In this document: piece after piece, positions 55,450 through 64,000 of the stretch | Position numbering within the stretch: the stretch's first letter is position 1 | Layout of the letters: every line of letters starts with the position of its first letter | Source of the DNA: Sphingomonadaceae bacterium | GTDB taxonomy: Bacteria; Pseudomonadota; Alphaproteobacteria; Sphingomonadales; Sphingomonadaceae | Assembly: GCA_020630295.1 (NCBI GenBank) | Contig: JAHDBR010000003.1 | Span: 1 to 64,000 of the forward strand | Direction of reading: 5' to 3' | Length of the DNA: 64,000 nt | Notes under the pieces: model-generated | Told to the model about the DNA's origin: nothing | Database searches by the model: none | Seen by the model: only the letters and a program-made list of their open reading frames with translations | Translations under genes and position numbers: made by a program

Positions 55450-57432
55450 TTAATCGGCTTTCTTCGGGCCGCCCTTGCGGTGCTTGAACTTGGCCTTTCC
55501 GCCAAACGGTTTACCGCCGGGTTTTCCGCCACCGGGCTTGCCGCTGGCTTTGGCAGCGCCGCGTTCAACGCGGGGTCCGCGCTGTTTCACAGGTTTGCGG
55601 CCTTCGCGGGCCGGGCCGCCATCGCCGCTGCGGTCCCATTTTCCAGCGCGCACTTTGCCGCCATCGGAACCTGCACCGCCATCACCTTGCGGCGCGAAGT
55701 CCTTGCGCGCAGGCCGGTCAGACCGGCCCGGGCGATCATCGCGTCCACCACGGTCATGGCGCGGTTTTTTGCCGAATGGCTTCCCGCCGCCTGGCTTGCG
55801 GTTCTGGCGCGCTTCCATACGCGGCCCGTCGGCAGACCGTTCGATAAATACCGGACGGTCCTGATCTTCCGAAGCAGCGGTGCGCTGAATCGCATCCTCC
55901 ACCTTGGCGGCAAGGTTACTTGGGATCTGGAAATATGTTTCCTCACCAGAAATGCGGATTGCGCCGATCTCGTTGCGGGTCACATGACCGCGGCGGCAAA
56001 TCAGCGGCAATATCCAGCGCGGATCGGCATTGTGCCGGCGGCCAATATCCATTTTGAACCAAGCGACATCTTCAAAGCCGGGGCGGTGCCGCTCCTTCTG
56101 CGCAGCCTTGCGCGCTTCCGGCGTATTATCCATCAGCTCTTCCGGGCTCGGCATTTTGGCGCGGTGCGCCTGCACCAGCATGGCGGCAATATCTTCGGGC
56201 GACTTTTCGGCAATCAGCCGTGTCGCAAGCTCGCGATCTTCTTCCTCGACTTCAACCGGCGCAAGTAGCGTTTCCAGCAAGCGCTCACGGTCCTGCTTGC
56301 GAATATCTTTCGGTGATGGCGGATCGCCCCATTGCGCCTGAATCTTCGCTCCGCGGAGCATCGATTCGACACGGCGGCGGCGCGGAAACGGAACCAGAAT
56401 GACCGCAGTACCCTTCTTGCCCGCACGTCCTGTACGTCCGGAACGGTGCTGCAATGCTTCCGCATCGCGCGGAACTTCTACGTGCACAACCAGGCTGAGC
56501 GAGGGCAAATCGATCCCGCGCGCCGCCACATCGGTTGCAACGCAGACACGGGCGCGCCGGTCACGCAGCGCTTGCATCGCCTGATTACGCTCGGACTGGG
56601 AGTGTTCGCCTGACAGGGCGACCACGGCAAAGCCGCGCTCCTGCAATGTGGCGTGCAAACGCCGCACTGCGTCGCGTGTGGCACAAAATAGAATCGCCGT
56701 TTCGGCTTCATAAAAACGCAGCAGATTGACCACTGCATTCTCTGTTTCGGAAGGAGAGATCGTCACCGCATGGTAGGAAATATCACCGTGCCCGCGATCA
56801 TTGCCGACTGTGGAAATGCGCAGGGCATTATCCTGATACCGCTTCGCCAGCGCCACGATTGGCTTCGGCATGGTTGCGGAAAACAGCAAAGTGCGGCGGC
56901 CATCTGGCGTGGCATCCAGAATTTCTTCCAGATCTTCACGGAAGCCCATATCGAGCATTTCGTCCGCCTCATCCAGCACTGCAACGCGCAGCGCCGACAG
57001 GTCGAGCGCGCCGCGTTCAAGGTGATCGCGCAAACGGCCCGGTGTCCCGACCACGATCTGCGCACCGCCGCGTAGCGAACGGCGTTCTTTGGACGCATCC
57101 ATGCCGCCCACACAGGTCGCAATCCGCGCACCTGCCGAACGGTACAGCCATGCCAGCTCGCGGCTGACCTGAAGCGCCAGTTCACGTGTCGGTGCGATGA
57201 CCAAAGCAAGCGGGGCAATGCCGTAAGGCACCTGCCCGTCTTCCGGCAGCATTTGTTCAGCCATGGCGAGGCCGAAGGCCACGGTTTTACCCGAGCCGGT
57301 TTGCGCGGACACGATCAGATCGCGGCCAGCCGCCTCAGGCTCGATGACTGCGGTTTGGACGTCGGTCAGCTTTTCATAGCCGCGTTCAGTCAGTGCTTCG
57401 CCAAGGATTGGCGGCAATTCGGAAAAATTCAT
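55450..57432 (-). CDS. DEAD-box RNA helicase with basic disordered tail
   Basis: From the ATG at 57432 the protein has 660 residues. Helicase motifs are AQTGSGKT near 45, LDEADEMLDMGF near 153, SATMP near 185 and HRSGRTGRAGKKG near 328. After a C-terminal RNA-binding (DbpA-like) region around 460-540, a tail of about 120 residues is rich in Gly, Lys, Arg and Pro. It is DeaD/CsdA-like in architecture, suited to ribosome assembly or mRNA unwinding. Confidence 0.9.
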   Translation of the reverse strand: MNFSELPPILGEALTERGYEKLTDVQTAVIEPEAAGRDLIVSAQTGSGKTVAFGLAMAEQMLPEDGQVPYGIAPLALVIAPTRELALQVSRELAWLYRSAGARIATCVGGMDASKERRSLRGGAQIVVGTPGRLRDHLERGALDLSALRVAVLDEADEMLDMGFREDLEEILDATPDGRRTLLFSATMPKPIVALAKRYQDNALRISTVGNDRGHGDISYHAVTISPSETENAVVNLLRFYEAETAILFCATRDAVRRLHATLQERGFAVVALSGEHSQSERNQAMQALRDRRARVCVATDVAARGIDLPSLSLVVHVEVPRDAEALQHRSGRTGRAGKKGTAVILVPFPRRRRVESMLRGAKIQAQWGDPPSPKDIRKQDRERLLETLLAPVEVEEEDRELATRLIAEKSPEDIAAMLVQAHRAKMPSPEELMDNTPEARKAAQKERHRPGFEDVAWFKMDIGRRHNADPRWILPLICRRGHVTRNEIGAIRISGEETYFQIPSNLAAKVEDAIQRTAASEDQDRPVFIERSADGPRMEARQNRKPGGGKPFGKKPRHDRGGRDDRPGRSDRPARKDFAPQGDGGAGSDGGKVRAGKWDRSGDGGPAREGRKPVKQRGPRVERGAAKASGKPGGGKPGGKPFGGKAKFKHRKGGPKKAD

Positions 57433-57592
57433 GGAGCTCACAATGTCTAAAATTACCGGGTGTAAGAGTCGCCGGGTTGCCTGATATGACATTGGGAGAC
57501 ACTATTTCGCCGCACCTCGCGGCCTAATGCTGAGCCTCCTACACACAATTGGTGCGCTTGGCTTGTTCTTTTTTGTGCAGGTGCGAAGAGAC

Positions 57593-57666
57593 TGGAGCGG
57601 GTAAGGGGAATCGAACCCCTCTAGCTAGCTTGGAAGGCTAGAGCATTACCACTATGCTATACCCGC
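57593..57666 (-). tRNA. tRNA-Gly(TCC)
   Basis: On the minus strand the 7-bp acceptor stem GCGGGTA pairs with TACCCGC. The D-arm has GCATAGTGGTAATGC. The anticodon is TCC in loop CTTCCAA, and the T-arm has GGGGTTCGATTCCCC. The 3' CCA is encoded (57593-57595). It reads GGA/GGG glycine codons. Confidence 0.95.
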
Positions 57667-57863
57667 CCGCTCAGGATTGCGCGCTTGCCACCATCGGGGC
57701 GGGTTCGTCAACAACCTGATTGCAGAATCCTGATCTTGAAGGCACGAAAAAATGTCCTGACAGCCCTGCCATGCGGCCCGATAGCAAATCTGGCCTTGCC
57801 TTGCCGCCGGTTTCGGCTAGCCAGCGCAGCATAATCCTCCCTATTTCGCAGGAAATGACGCCA

Positions 57864-58775
57864 ATGCGCAGCCTGACACATCTTGAACGGCTCGAAGCCG
57901 AAAGTATCCATATCATGCGCGAGGTTGCCGCAGAGGCCACCAAGCCGGTTATGCTCTATTCCGTGGGCAAGGACAGTGCAGTTATGCTGCATCTGGCGAA
58001 GAAGGCGTTCTATCCTTCGCCTCCTCCCTTCCCGCTAATGCACGTCGATACCACTTGGAAATTCCAGGATATGTACGCACTTCGCGAGAAAGCCGCGCAG
58101 GATGCAGGCATGGAATTGCTGGTGTGGCAAAATCCGGAAGCGCAGGAACGCGGTATCAATCCGTTCGATCACGGCCCACTGCATACCGATATGTGGAAGA
58201 CGCAGGGGCTGAAGCAGGCGCTGGACCATCACGGTTTCGATGCGGCCTTTGGCGGCGCACGGCGTGATGAAGAGAAAAGCCGTGCCAAGGAACGCATTTT
58301 CAGCTTCCGCACGGCCAATCACGGGTGGGACCCGAAGAAGCAGCGGCCGGAGCTGTGGAACCTCTACAATGCGAAAAAGGCGAAGGGCGAAAGCATCCGC
58401 GTATTTCCGCTGAGCAACTGGACCGAGCTGGATATCTGGCAATATATCATGGCCGAAAATATCGAGATTGTTCCGCTGTATTTCGCGGCAAAGCGTCCAA
58501 CCTTTGAATATGAGGGCGGTTTGTTCATGGCAGACGATCTGGAACGGTTGGAAAAGGTGATGGGCCACCGCCCCGAAATTACCGAGCGGTCCGTGCGCTT
58601 CCGCACGTTGGGCTGTTTCCCGCTGACAGGCGCCGTTGAAAGCGAGGCATCTACCTTAGCAGAAGTGGTGCAGGAAATGTTGCTAACGACCACCAGTGAA
58701 AGGCAAGGCCGCGTCATCGATCAGGACGAAGGCGGTGCCGGGATGGAGAAGAAGAAGCAGGAGGGCTATTTCTGA
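57864..58775 (+). CDS. cysD: Sulfate adenylyltransferase subunit 2
   Basis: The ATG at 57864 (303 aa) has CAGGAA nine bases upstream and gives the family N-terminus ([21 protein letters not shown]). The PP-loop is [13 protein letters not shown] near 33, with [20 protein letters not shown] near 130. It makes APS from sulfate and ATP, driven by the CysN GTPase. The stop overlaps cysNC by one base. Confidence 0.95.
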   Translation: MRSLTHLERLEAESIHIMREVAAEATKPVMLYSVGKDSAVMLHLAKKAFYPSPPPFPLMHVDTTWKFQDMYALREKAAQDAGMELLVWQNPEAQERGINPFDHGPLHTDMWKTQGLKQALDHHGFDAAFGGARRDEEKSRAKERIFSFRTANHGWDPKKQRPELWNLYNAKKAKGESIRVFPLSNWTELDIWQYIMAENIEIVPLYFAAKRPTFEYEGGLFMADDLERLEKVMGHRPEITERSVRFRTLGCFPLTGAVESEASTLAEVVQEMLLTTTSERQGRVIDQDEGGAGMEKKKQEGYF

Positions 58776-60685
58776 TGACCTCTCCTACATATGAAACAGA
58801 CGCGCTGATTGCCGAGGATATCGACGCATATCTTGACCAGCATCAGAATAAGTCACTGCTACGCTTTATTACCTGCGGCAGCGTGGATGATGGCAAGAGC
58901 ACGCTGATCGGGCGGCTTCTATACGATTCAAAAATGATCTTCGAAGATCAGCTGGCTGCACTGGAATCGGACAGTAAGCGGGTGGGCACGCAAGGTCAGG
59001 AAATCGACTTTGCATTGCTGGTAGACGGGCTGGCCGCAGAGCGCGAACAAGGCATCACCATTGATGTCGCTTACCGGTTCTTCGCCACCGAGAAGCGCAA
59101 GTTCATTGTCGCGGATACGCCGGGTCACGAACAGTATACGCGCAATATGGTCACCGGTGCTTCGACAGCTGATCTGGCGGTCATTCTGGTCGATGCGCGC
59201 AAGGGCGTGCTGGTCCAGACGCGCCGCCATTCCTATCTCGCGCATTTGCTGGGCATCAAACATCTGGTGCTGGCAGTGAACAAGATGGATCTGGCCGATT
59301 ACAGTCAGGAAACCTTCGATCAGATCGTGGCCGAATATTCCGCTTTTGCCGAAGAGATCGGGATTGAGGAATTTACCGCCATTCCGATTTCCGGCTTTAA
59401 AGGCGACAACATTACAGCCGCCCCATCGGAAAATACGCCATGGTATTCCGGCCCTTCGCTGATCGATCATCTCGAAACAGTCGAAATTGCCAATGTCGCG
59501 GCGCAGGAGAAGCCGTTCCGGATGCCCGTGCAATGGGTCAACCGGCCCAATCTCGATTTTCGCGGGTTCTCCGGCCTGATTGGCAGCGGAACTGTCAAAC
59601 CGGGCGATGTGGTTCGCGTTGTCCCGTCGGGCAAGACAAGTTCGGTCAAAAGCATCGTCACATTTGACGGCGAGCTGGACGAAGGGGTTGCAGGCCAATC
59701 GGTTACGCTGACGCTGGAGGACGAGATTGATTGCAGCCGCGGCGATGTCATCAGTGCCGCCGAAAATCCGCCCGAGGCCAGCGACCAGTTCGAAGCGACC
59801 ATCGTTTGGATGGACGAGGAGGCGCTGAAGCCGGGCCGCGGTTATTGGCTCAAACTGGCCAGCCAAATGGTCACCGCGACCATTCAGGAACCGAAATACG
59901 AAATCAACGTCAACACGATGCAGCATCTGGCGGCAAAAACGCTCGAGCTGAATTCCATCGGCGTGGCAGAAATCCATACTGAACGGCCGATCACATTCGA
60001 ACCCTATACAGATAGCCGTGCGCTCGGCGGGTTCATTCTGGTGGACAAAATTACCAATGCCACGGTCGGTGCAGGAATGCTGCATTTCAGCCTGCGCCGC
60101 GCGCAAAATGTGCATTGGCAGGCCACCACCATCACCCGCGATGATCACGCCAATCTGAAGAACCAGAAACCGCGTGTACTATGGTTCACCGGCCTTTCCG
60201 GTTCGGGCAAGTCGACTATCGCCAATGCGGTGGAGCAGCGGCTTAATCTGATGAACCGCCACACGTTCCTGCTGGACGGGGACAATGTGCGCCACGGATT
60301 GAACAAGGATCTGGGCTTTACCGAAGCGGACCGGATCGAGAATATTCGCCGCGTCGGCGAAGTTGCCAAATTGATGACCGATGCCGGACTGATTGTGCTG
60401 ACTGCCTTCATCAGCCCGTTCCGTGCAGAGCGCGATCTGGTCCGTTCGATGACGGACGAGTGCGAGTTTATTGAAATCTTCGTTGATACGCCGCTGGAAG
60501 TTGCCGAGCAGCGCGATGTCAAAGGGCTGTATAAGAAAGCGCGCAGCGGAGAGCTGAAGAACTTCACCGGTATCGACAGCCCGTATGAGGCGCCCGAGCA
60601 GCCGGAAATCCGCGTAAATACGGTTGAAATGACCGTCGAAGAAGCCGCCGATCATATCATCAATGCAATCATGCCGCTGAAGTGA
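58775..60685 (+). CDS. cysNC: Bifunctional sulfate adenylyltransferase subunit 1 / APS kinase
   Basis: This 636-residue fusion has a CysN GTPase half ([16 protein letters not shown] near 34, [12 protein letters not shown] near 112, [10 protein letters not shown] near 167) and a CysC kinase half ([16 protein letters not shown] near 470, [10 protein letters not shown] near 547). The kinase makes PAPS from APS. CysN and CysC fusion is common in alphaproteobacteria. It begins in a TGATG overlap with cysD. Confidence 0.97.
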   Translation: MTSPTYETDALIAEDIDAYLDQHQNKSLLRFITCGSVDDGKSTLIGRLLYDSKMIFEDQLAALESDSKRVGTQGQEIDFALLVDGLAAEREQGITIDVAYRFFATEKRKFIVADTPGHEQYTRNMVTGASTADLAVILVDARKGVLVQTRRHSYLAHLLGIKHLVLAVNKMDLADYSQETFDQIVAEYSAFAEEIGIEEFTAIPISGFKGDNITAAPSENTPWYSGPSLIDHLETVEIANVAAQEKPFRMPVQWVNRPNLDFRGFSGLIGSGTVKPGDVVRVVPSGKTSSVKSIVTFDGELDEGVAGQSVTLTLEDEIDCSRGDVISAAENPPEASDQFEATIVWMDEEALKPGRGYWLKLASQMVTATIQEPKYEINVNTMQHLAAKTLELNSIGVAEIHTERPITFEPYTDSRALGGFILVDKITNATVGAGMLHFSLRRAQNVHWQATTITRDDHANLKNQKPRVLWFTGLSGSGKSTIANAVEQRLNLMNRHTFLLDGDNVRHGLNKDLGFTEADRIENIRRVGEVAKLMTDAGLIVLTAFISPFRAERDLVRSMTDECEFIEIFVDTPLEVAEQRDVKGLYKKARSGELKNFTGIDSPYEAPEQPEIRVNTVEMTVEEAADHIINAIMPLK

Positions 60686-60694
60686 GCCGATAAG

Positions 60695-61471
60695 ATGGAC
60701 GGACCCCACATCGCCCCGCAGGAAATGGATGACGCGCAGCTCGCTGCCTATCTGGCCGAGATTGCTGGCAAGATCCTGTTGCAAGTGCGCGCCAGCGAAG
60801 TGTTCGAGGGCAAGGCGCTCGGCAAGGCGGGCGACCAGACAGCGAACCAGTTTCTGGTGCACGCGCTACAGACCTTGCGTGCCGATGACGGCTTGCTGTC
60901 CGAAGAAAGCAAGGACACCGAAGCCCGGCTGTCGAAATCGCGCGTCTGGATTGTCGATCCGGTGGACGGCACCCGCGAATATGGCGAGGCCCGCTCAGAC
61001 TGGGCGGTTCATGTCGGTTTGGCGATTGATGGTACCGCAGTAACCGGCGCAATTGCGCAGCCTGGCCTGAGAGGCGGCATGGTGCTGCGCAGTGACCGCC
61101 CCGCCCCGACAAAATCATATGAAGGCGCACCGCGTCTGGTCGTCAGCCGGACGCGTCCGGCCAAAGAAGCAGTCGCCGTGTCAGATGCTATTGGCGGCGA
61201 ACTTGTGCCCATGGGCTCGGCCGGTGCAAAAGCGATGGCCGTGGTTCGCGGCGAGGCTGAGATCTATCTGCATTCCGGCGGCCAGTATGAATGGGACAGC
61301 TGCGCCCCTGTTGCAGTCGCTAAAGCGCACGGCCTTCATTGTTCGCGGATCGACGGGTCTGCGCTGAAGTATAATCAGGCGGACACATATTTGCCCGATC
61401 TTTTGATTTGCCAGCCAGAATATGCGGAGCAGGTTCTCAAACTGGTCGCGGACGGTGCCGGAACGCAATAG
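60695..61471 (+). CDS. cysQ: 3'(2'),5'-bisphosphate nucleotidase
   Basis: This 258-residue enzyme removes the 3' phosphate of PAP, a toxic by-product of PAPS use. Motifs are LLSEESKD near 68, VDPVDGTREYGE near 86 and, towards the end, YEWDSCAPVAVAKAHG near 200, typical of the inositol monophosphatase superfamily. It begins nine bases after cysNC. Confidence 0.92.
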   Translation: MDGPHIAPQEMDDAQLAAYLAEIAGKILLQVRASEVFEGKALGKAGDQTANQFLVHALQTLRADDGLLSEESKDTEARLSKSRVWIVDPVDGTREYGEARSDWAVHVGLAIDGTAVTGAIAQPGLRGGMVLRSDRPAPTKSYEGAPRLVVSRTRPAKEAVAVSDAIGGELVPMGSAGAKAMAVVRGEAEIYLHSGGQYEWDSCAPVAVAKAHGLHCSRIDGSALKYNQADTYLPDLLICQPEYAEQVLKLVADGAGTQ

Positions 61472-61510
61472 CGAGGCCGGCAAGGCCGCTGGTGCAGTGA
61501 GCCCTGCGGT

Positions 61511-62146
61511 TTAATCTTCCGCAGTTACCTGTTCGATCAAGGTCGGGCGCTCTGCCTCCGCCTGCTGTTTGGCGACTTCTTCCGACACGGCGATATCGAT
61601 CATGACGCGGCGGTTAAACGCGCGATTTTCCTCATTAGACGTGCCGTCAGCATTAGCATTGGGCTTCGCTGGATTCTGTTCCCCTAGTGCAACCACGGTC
61701 AACCGGTCTTCGGCAACGCCATTATCGACCAGCCATTCCTTCACCGCGTTTGCGCGCGTTTCGGAAGATCGGAGATTGGCCTGATCATTCCCGCCGGAAT
61801 CGGTGTGACCACTGATCACCACCGGACCGCCTTCACCCATTTGTCGCGACTCCAGCACCGCAGCCAATTCGGCAAGCGCGGTTTCGGTCAAATCGGAACC
61901 GCCATCATCGAACGAAATTCGCGCTGACAATGGCTCCATCGCGGGGAGCTCTACCTCTATATTAGCATCTTCGCGGATGATTGACGCTGTTTGCGTGGGT
62001 TCAGTCGCGGGCTCTTCGGTGGCCTCATCTTCGGGAACCGGATCAGGATCGTTCTGATATTTGCAGGCACCGAGCACCAGCGTGCAACCGAGAACGGATG
62101 TAAGGGTAACTGCCCGGCGGATTGTCATAGCTTTCCTCATACTCAT
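61511..62146 (-). CDS. OmpA-family peptidoglycan-associated lipoprotein
   Basis: This 211-residue protein has a lipobox in LVLGACKY (Cys near 28), an acidic linker (PVPEDEATEEPATEP), and a C-terminal OmpA domain with VISGHTDSGGNDQANLRSSETRANAV near 112 and an ending ENRAFNRRVMIDIAV. It probably anchors the outer membrane to peptidoglycan. Its start overlaps the stop of the antiporter gene as ATGA; ATGs at 62140 and 62128 are alternative starts. Confidence 0.87.
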   Translation of the reverse strand: MSMRKAMTIRRAVTLTSVLGCTLVLGACKYQNDPDPVPEDEATEEPATEPTQTASIIREDANIEVELPAMEPLSARISFDDGGSDLTETALAELAAVLESRQMGEGGPVVISGHTDSGGNDQANLRSSETRANAVKEWLVDNGVAEDRLTVVALGEQNPAKPNANADGTSNEENRAFNRRVMIDIAVSEEVAKQQAEAERPTLIEQVTAED

Positions 62147-64000
62147 GCTGTTTGCGGCTTTCCGCCGCTTTTGGCCGCTTTCTTTGCGGCCACTTCTTCT
62201 GCAGTCTTTGTGCGCGGCGGGGTGAATGAAATTACCGTGTCGCCAGGCCGCGGATCAGGCCGCACCACATGGGTGAAGAACCGCATCCGCCCGCTCTCGC
62301 GCAAAATCAGCAGCATATGCGCCGATTCGGGCAGCTTCGCCTGCGCATCCTCGAAATCGAATTCTTCGGACAGAGTTGTCTTGCGGAATATCCATCCCTG
62401 CTGCTGCCGTTCGATAACATCGGACACGCCAAAGCCGGATTCAAACAAAGCCCGTCCGCGGATCGATGGCGGCAGCGCGTGTTTGTCAGTTTCATTGGTC
62501 GATTGACCCAGCTGATACACCGAATCCCGGCCAATCTCATGCGCGAATTCGTTGCACACCAGCGCGTTATAGGCTTCGTTGCCGGTCGCCGCGACCAGCA
62601 CTTGATACGGTGTAAGGTCGAGATTGTGCTCGGTCGCCTCGTTCAGAATTTCACCATGGTAAAATGGCAGCCCGCGTTTGCGCGCCTCGCTGAGCGCCTG
62701 CCAACTCGGATCGACAATCATTACGCCTGTACCCAACGCCTTCATTTCTTCTGCAAGTGCAATGGACCAAGGCGTACTGCCGACGATCAGCAGACCAGGG
62801 CGCGTATCGCCCTTCACTTTCAGCAACCGCGCCGCAATATCGATGGTGAAACCGTGGGCAAAGACTGTCACTACGACCACCGCGAAGCTCAAACCGATCA
62901 GCAAATTTCCATCCGCATAGCCGAGTTCGTTGAGCCGCAGCGCGAACAGGCCGGAAATGGCGACCAGCACGATTCCGCGCGGGGCGATCCATGCGAGAAA
63001 CAACCGCTCGTTCCATGGAACCTTGCTGAACAGCAAACTGATCAGGATCGTCGCGGGTCGAACAACAAACAGCAACGCCAGCAGGAATAGCAGGAATGAC
63101 ATTCCGGTTCCGGTACGCGGATCGAGATAGCGCAGATCGTCAACCGTGAGTGAAGCCGACAGGAGGATAAAGATTCCCGAGACAAGCAGCACGGCAATGT
63201 TTTGCTTAAACGGGTGAATACTGCGCAGGCTGGAAACGTGCATATTCGCCAGCGCCACGCCCATTACGGTTACGGCAAGAAGGCCAGCTTCGTGTTCGAT
63301 CTGGTTACACAGGACGAACACGCCGATGACCGATGTAAGCAGCACGGGCACTTTGAGATATTCGGGTATCGCCCCGCGCGGGAATGCCCAAGCGATCGCT
63401 TTGGCCGCGGCATAGCCGATCAGACCTGACAGAATGACCGCGATAATCATTGGCGGCACAACTTCCCACAAAGTGGCTTCGGGCCGCTCTGCGACTATGC
63501 GGAAATATTCATAGGCGATCACGGCACATAGTGCGCCAGTGGGATCGTTTACGATGGCTTCCCATTTCAAGATCGAGGCAGGCCGCGTCTGGACAGAGCT
63601 TTGGCGCAAAAGAGGGATCACAACGGTGGGGCCGGTCACCACCAGAATACCGCCGAACAACACCGCCACAGGCCATGCGAGATTGGCAATTTCATGCGCC
63701 GCGAAGGCGCCCAATGCCCAGCCGATAACCACACCGATTGTCGCCAACCGCCAGACAGCATCACCCGAATGGCGGAGCTCACGGTAGTCGAGGCTAAGCC
63801 CGCCTTCAAACAAGATCAGGGCAACGCCAATTGCCACCATCGGCTCCAGCAAGTCGCCAAAGGCGTGTTGCGGATCAAAAATGCCGAAGACAGGACCAGC
63901 CAGGAATCCGGCGGCGAGCATCAGAACAATGGCGGGCCAGCCCGTGCGCCACGCGACCCATTGGGCACCAATGCCCAAAACGCCAACCAGCGCGATTACA
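62143..64000 (-). CDS. Cation/proton antiporter with TrkA-type cytosolic domain, 5' partial
   Basis: The frame stays open to the right edge, and the residues before the TTG at 63978 (VIALVGV) continue the first hydrophobic segment, so the true start lies beyond 64000. About twelve membrane helices (to residue 400) are followed by a nucleotide-binding RCK-like domain (LLIVGSTPWSIALAEEMKALG near 405). It resembles CPA1/NhaP-type sodium or potassium/proton exchangers. It is translationally coupled to the following lipoprotein gene. Confidence 0.85.
   Translation of the reverse strand, partial: VIALVGVLGIGAQWVAWRTGWPAIVLMLAAGFLAGPVFGIFDPQHAFGDLLEPMVAIGVALILFEGGLSLDYRELRHSGDAVWRLATIGVVIGWALGAFAAHEIANLAWPVAVLFGGILVVTGPTVVIPLLRQSSVQTRPASILKWEAIVNDPTGALCAVIAYEYFRIVAERPEATLWEVVPPMIIAVILSGLIGYAAAKAIAWAFPRGAIPEYLKVPVLLTSVIGVFVLCNQIEHEAGLLAVTVMGVALANMHVSSLRSIHPFKQNIAVLLVSGIFILLSASLTVDDLRYLDPRTGTGMSFLLFLLALLFVVRPATILISLLFSKVPWNERLFLAWIAPRGIVLVAISGLFALRLNELGYADGNLLIGLSFAVVVVTVFAHGFTIDIAARLLKVKGDTRPGLLIVGSTPWSIALAEEMKALGTGVMIVDPSWQALSEARKRGLPFYHGEILNEATEHNLDLTPYQVLVAATGNEAYNALVCNEFAHEIGRDSVYQLGQSTNETDKHALPPSIRGRALFESGFGVSDVIERQQQGWIFRKTTLSEEFDFEDAQAKLPESAHMLLILRESGRMRFFTHVVRPDPRPGDTVISFTPPRTKTAEEVAAKKAAKSGGKPQTA

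Noticed and set aside
57593-57666. tRNA-Gly as an integration site of a mobile element
   Set aside because: No integrase or partial tRNA repeat is seen nearby, and the flanks are housekeeping genes.
58928-60148. 406-residue minus-strand reading frame
   Set aside because: It is antisense to cysNC, whose motifs are complete, and it has no family features.

Overview
The window reads as the chromosome of an alphaproteobacterium of the order Sphingomonadales, most likely Erythrobacteraceae (Erythrobacter/Altererythrobacter type). The clues are a complete Rhodobacter-type gene transfer agent (GTA) head-tail cluster, MipZ, the argD-argF-hslO and rpmI-rplT-pheS-pheT orders, a fused CysNC, a TonB-ExbB-multiple ExbD cluster, and an outer membrane protein style typical of sphingomonads. 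The assignment comes from protein resemblance and gene order, not from a marker-gene comparison.

Region 1 (about 1-14160) is a compact, co-directional, overlapping set of 18 virion genes: small and large terminase, portal, a small membrane protein, prohead protease, major capsid protein, connector, a 56-residue protein in the slot of the head-closure protein, tail terminator, tail tube, two tail assembly chaperones, a short tape measure, a large distal tail protein, hub, NlpC/P60 peptidase, a baseplate/host-specificity protein and a DUF2793 protein. No integrase, repressor, replication or lysis gene is present, so this is a domesticated GTA-like element and not a prophage. Two features stand out. 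The distal tail gene carries about 560 extra N-terminal residues while the last large gene is short. The capsid gene is bracketed by an intrinsic terminator upstream and two strong GC hairpins downstream.

Region 2 (14.3-29.9 kb) holds an OmpA-family porin with 25 consecutive prolines, lipoprotein-type SodC, an MFS transporter overlapping queC, a DUF3617-like protein, hslO, argF, argD, a tandem cold-shock-domain protein, a four-gene block (DUF442 protein, small membrane protein, fatty acid hydroxylase, GMC oxidoreductase), then glnK-amtB with a near-perfect sigma-54 promoter, and two small enzymes.

Region 3 (30-43.2 kb) is housekeeping: prfC-pheT-pheS, rplT-rpmI, an outer membrane barrel, a HisN-type phosphatase, an AraC-type regulator, prs, glpX, hom and a thioesterase. 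Region 4 (43.2-48.4 kb) is a TonB system with a structured leader, tonB, exbB, two exbD genes, a terminator, a third exbD and a fourth ExbD-like gene that has lost the family's membrane aspartate. Region 5 (48.4-64 kb) holds an Lhr-type helicase, a DUF2059 protein, phosphomannomutase/phosphoglucomutase, a J-domain protein, mipZ, panC, a DEAD-box RNA helicase, tRNA-Gly(TCC), the cysD-cysNC-cysQ sulfate activation operon, an OmpA-type lipoprotein and a cation/proton antiporter that runs off the right edge.
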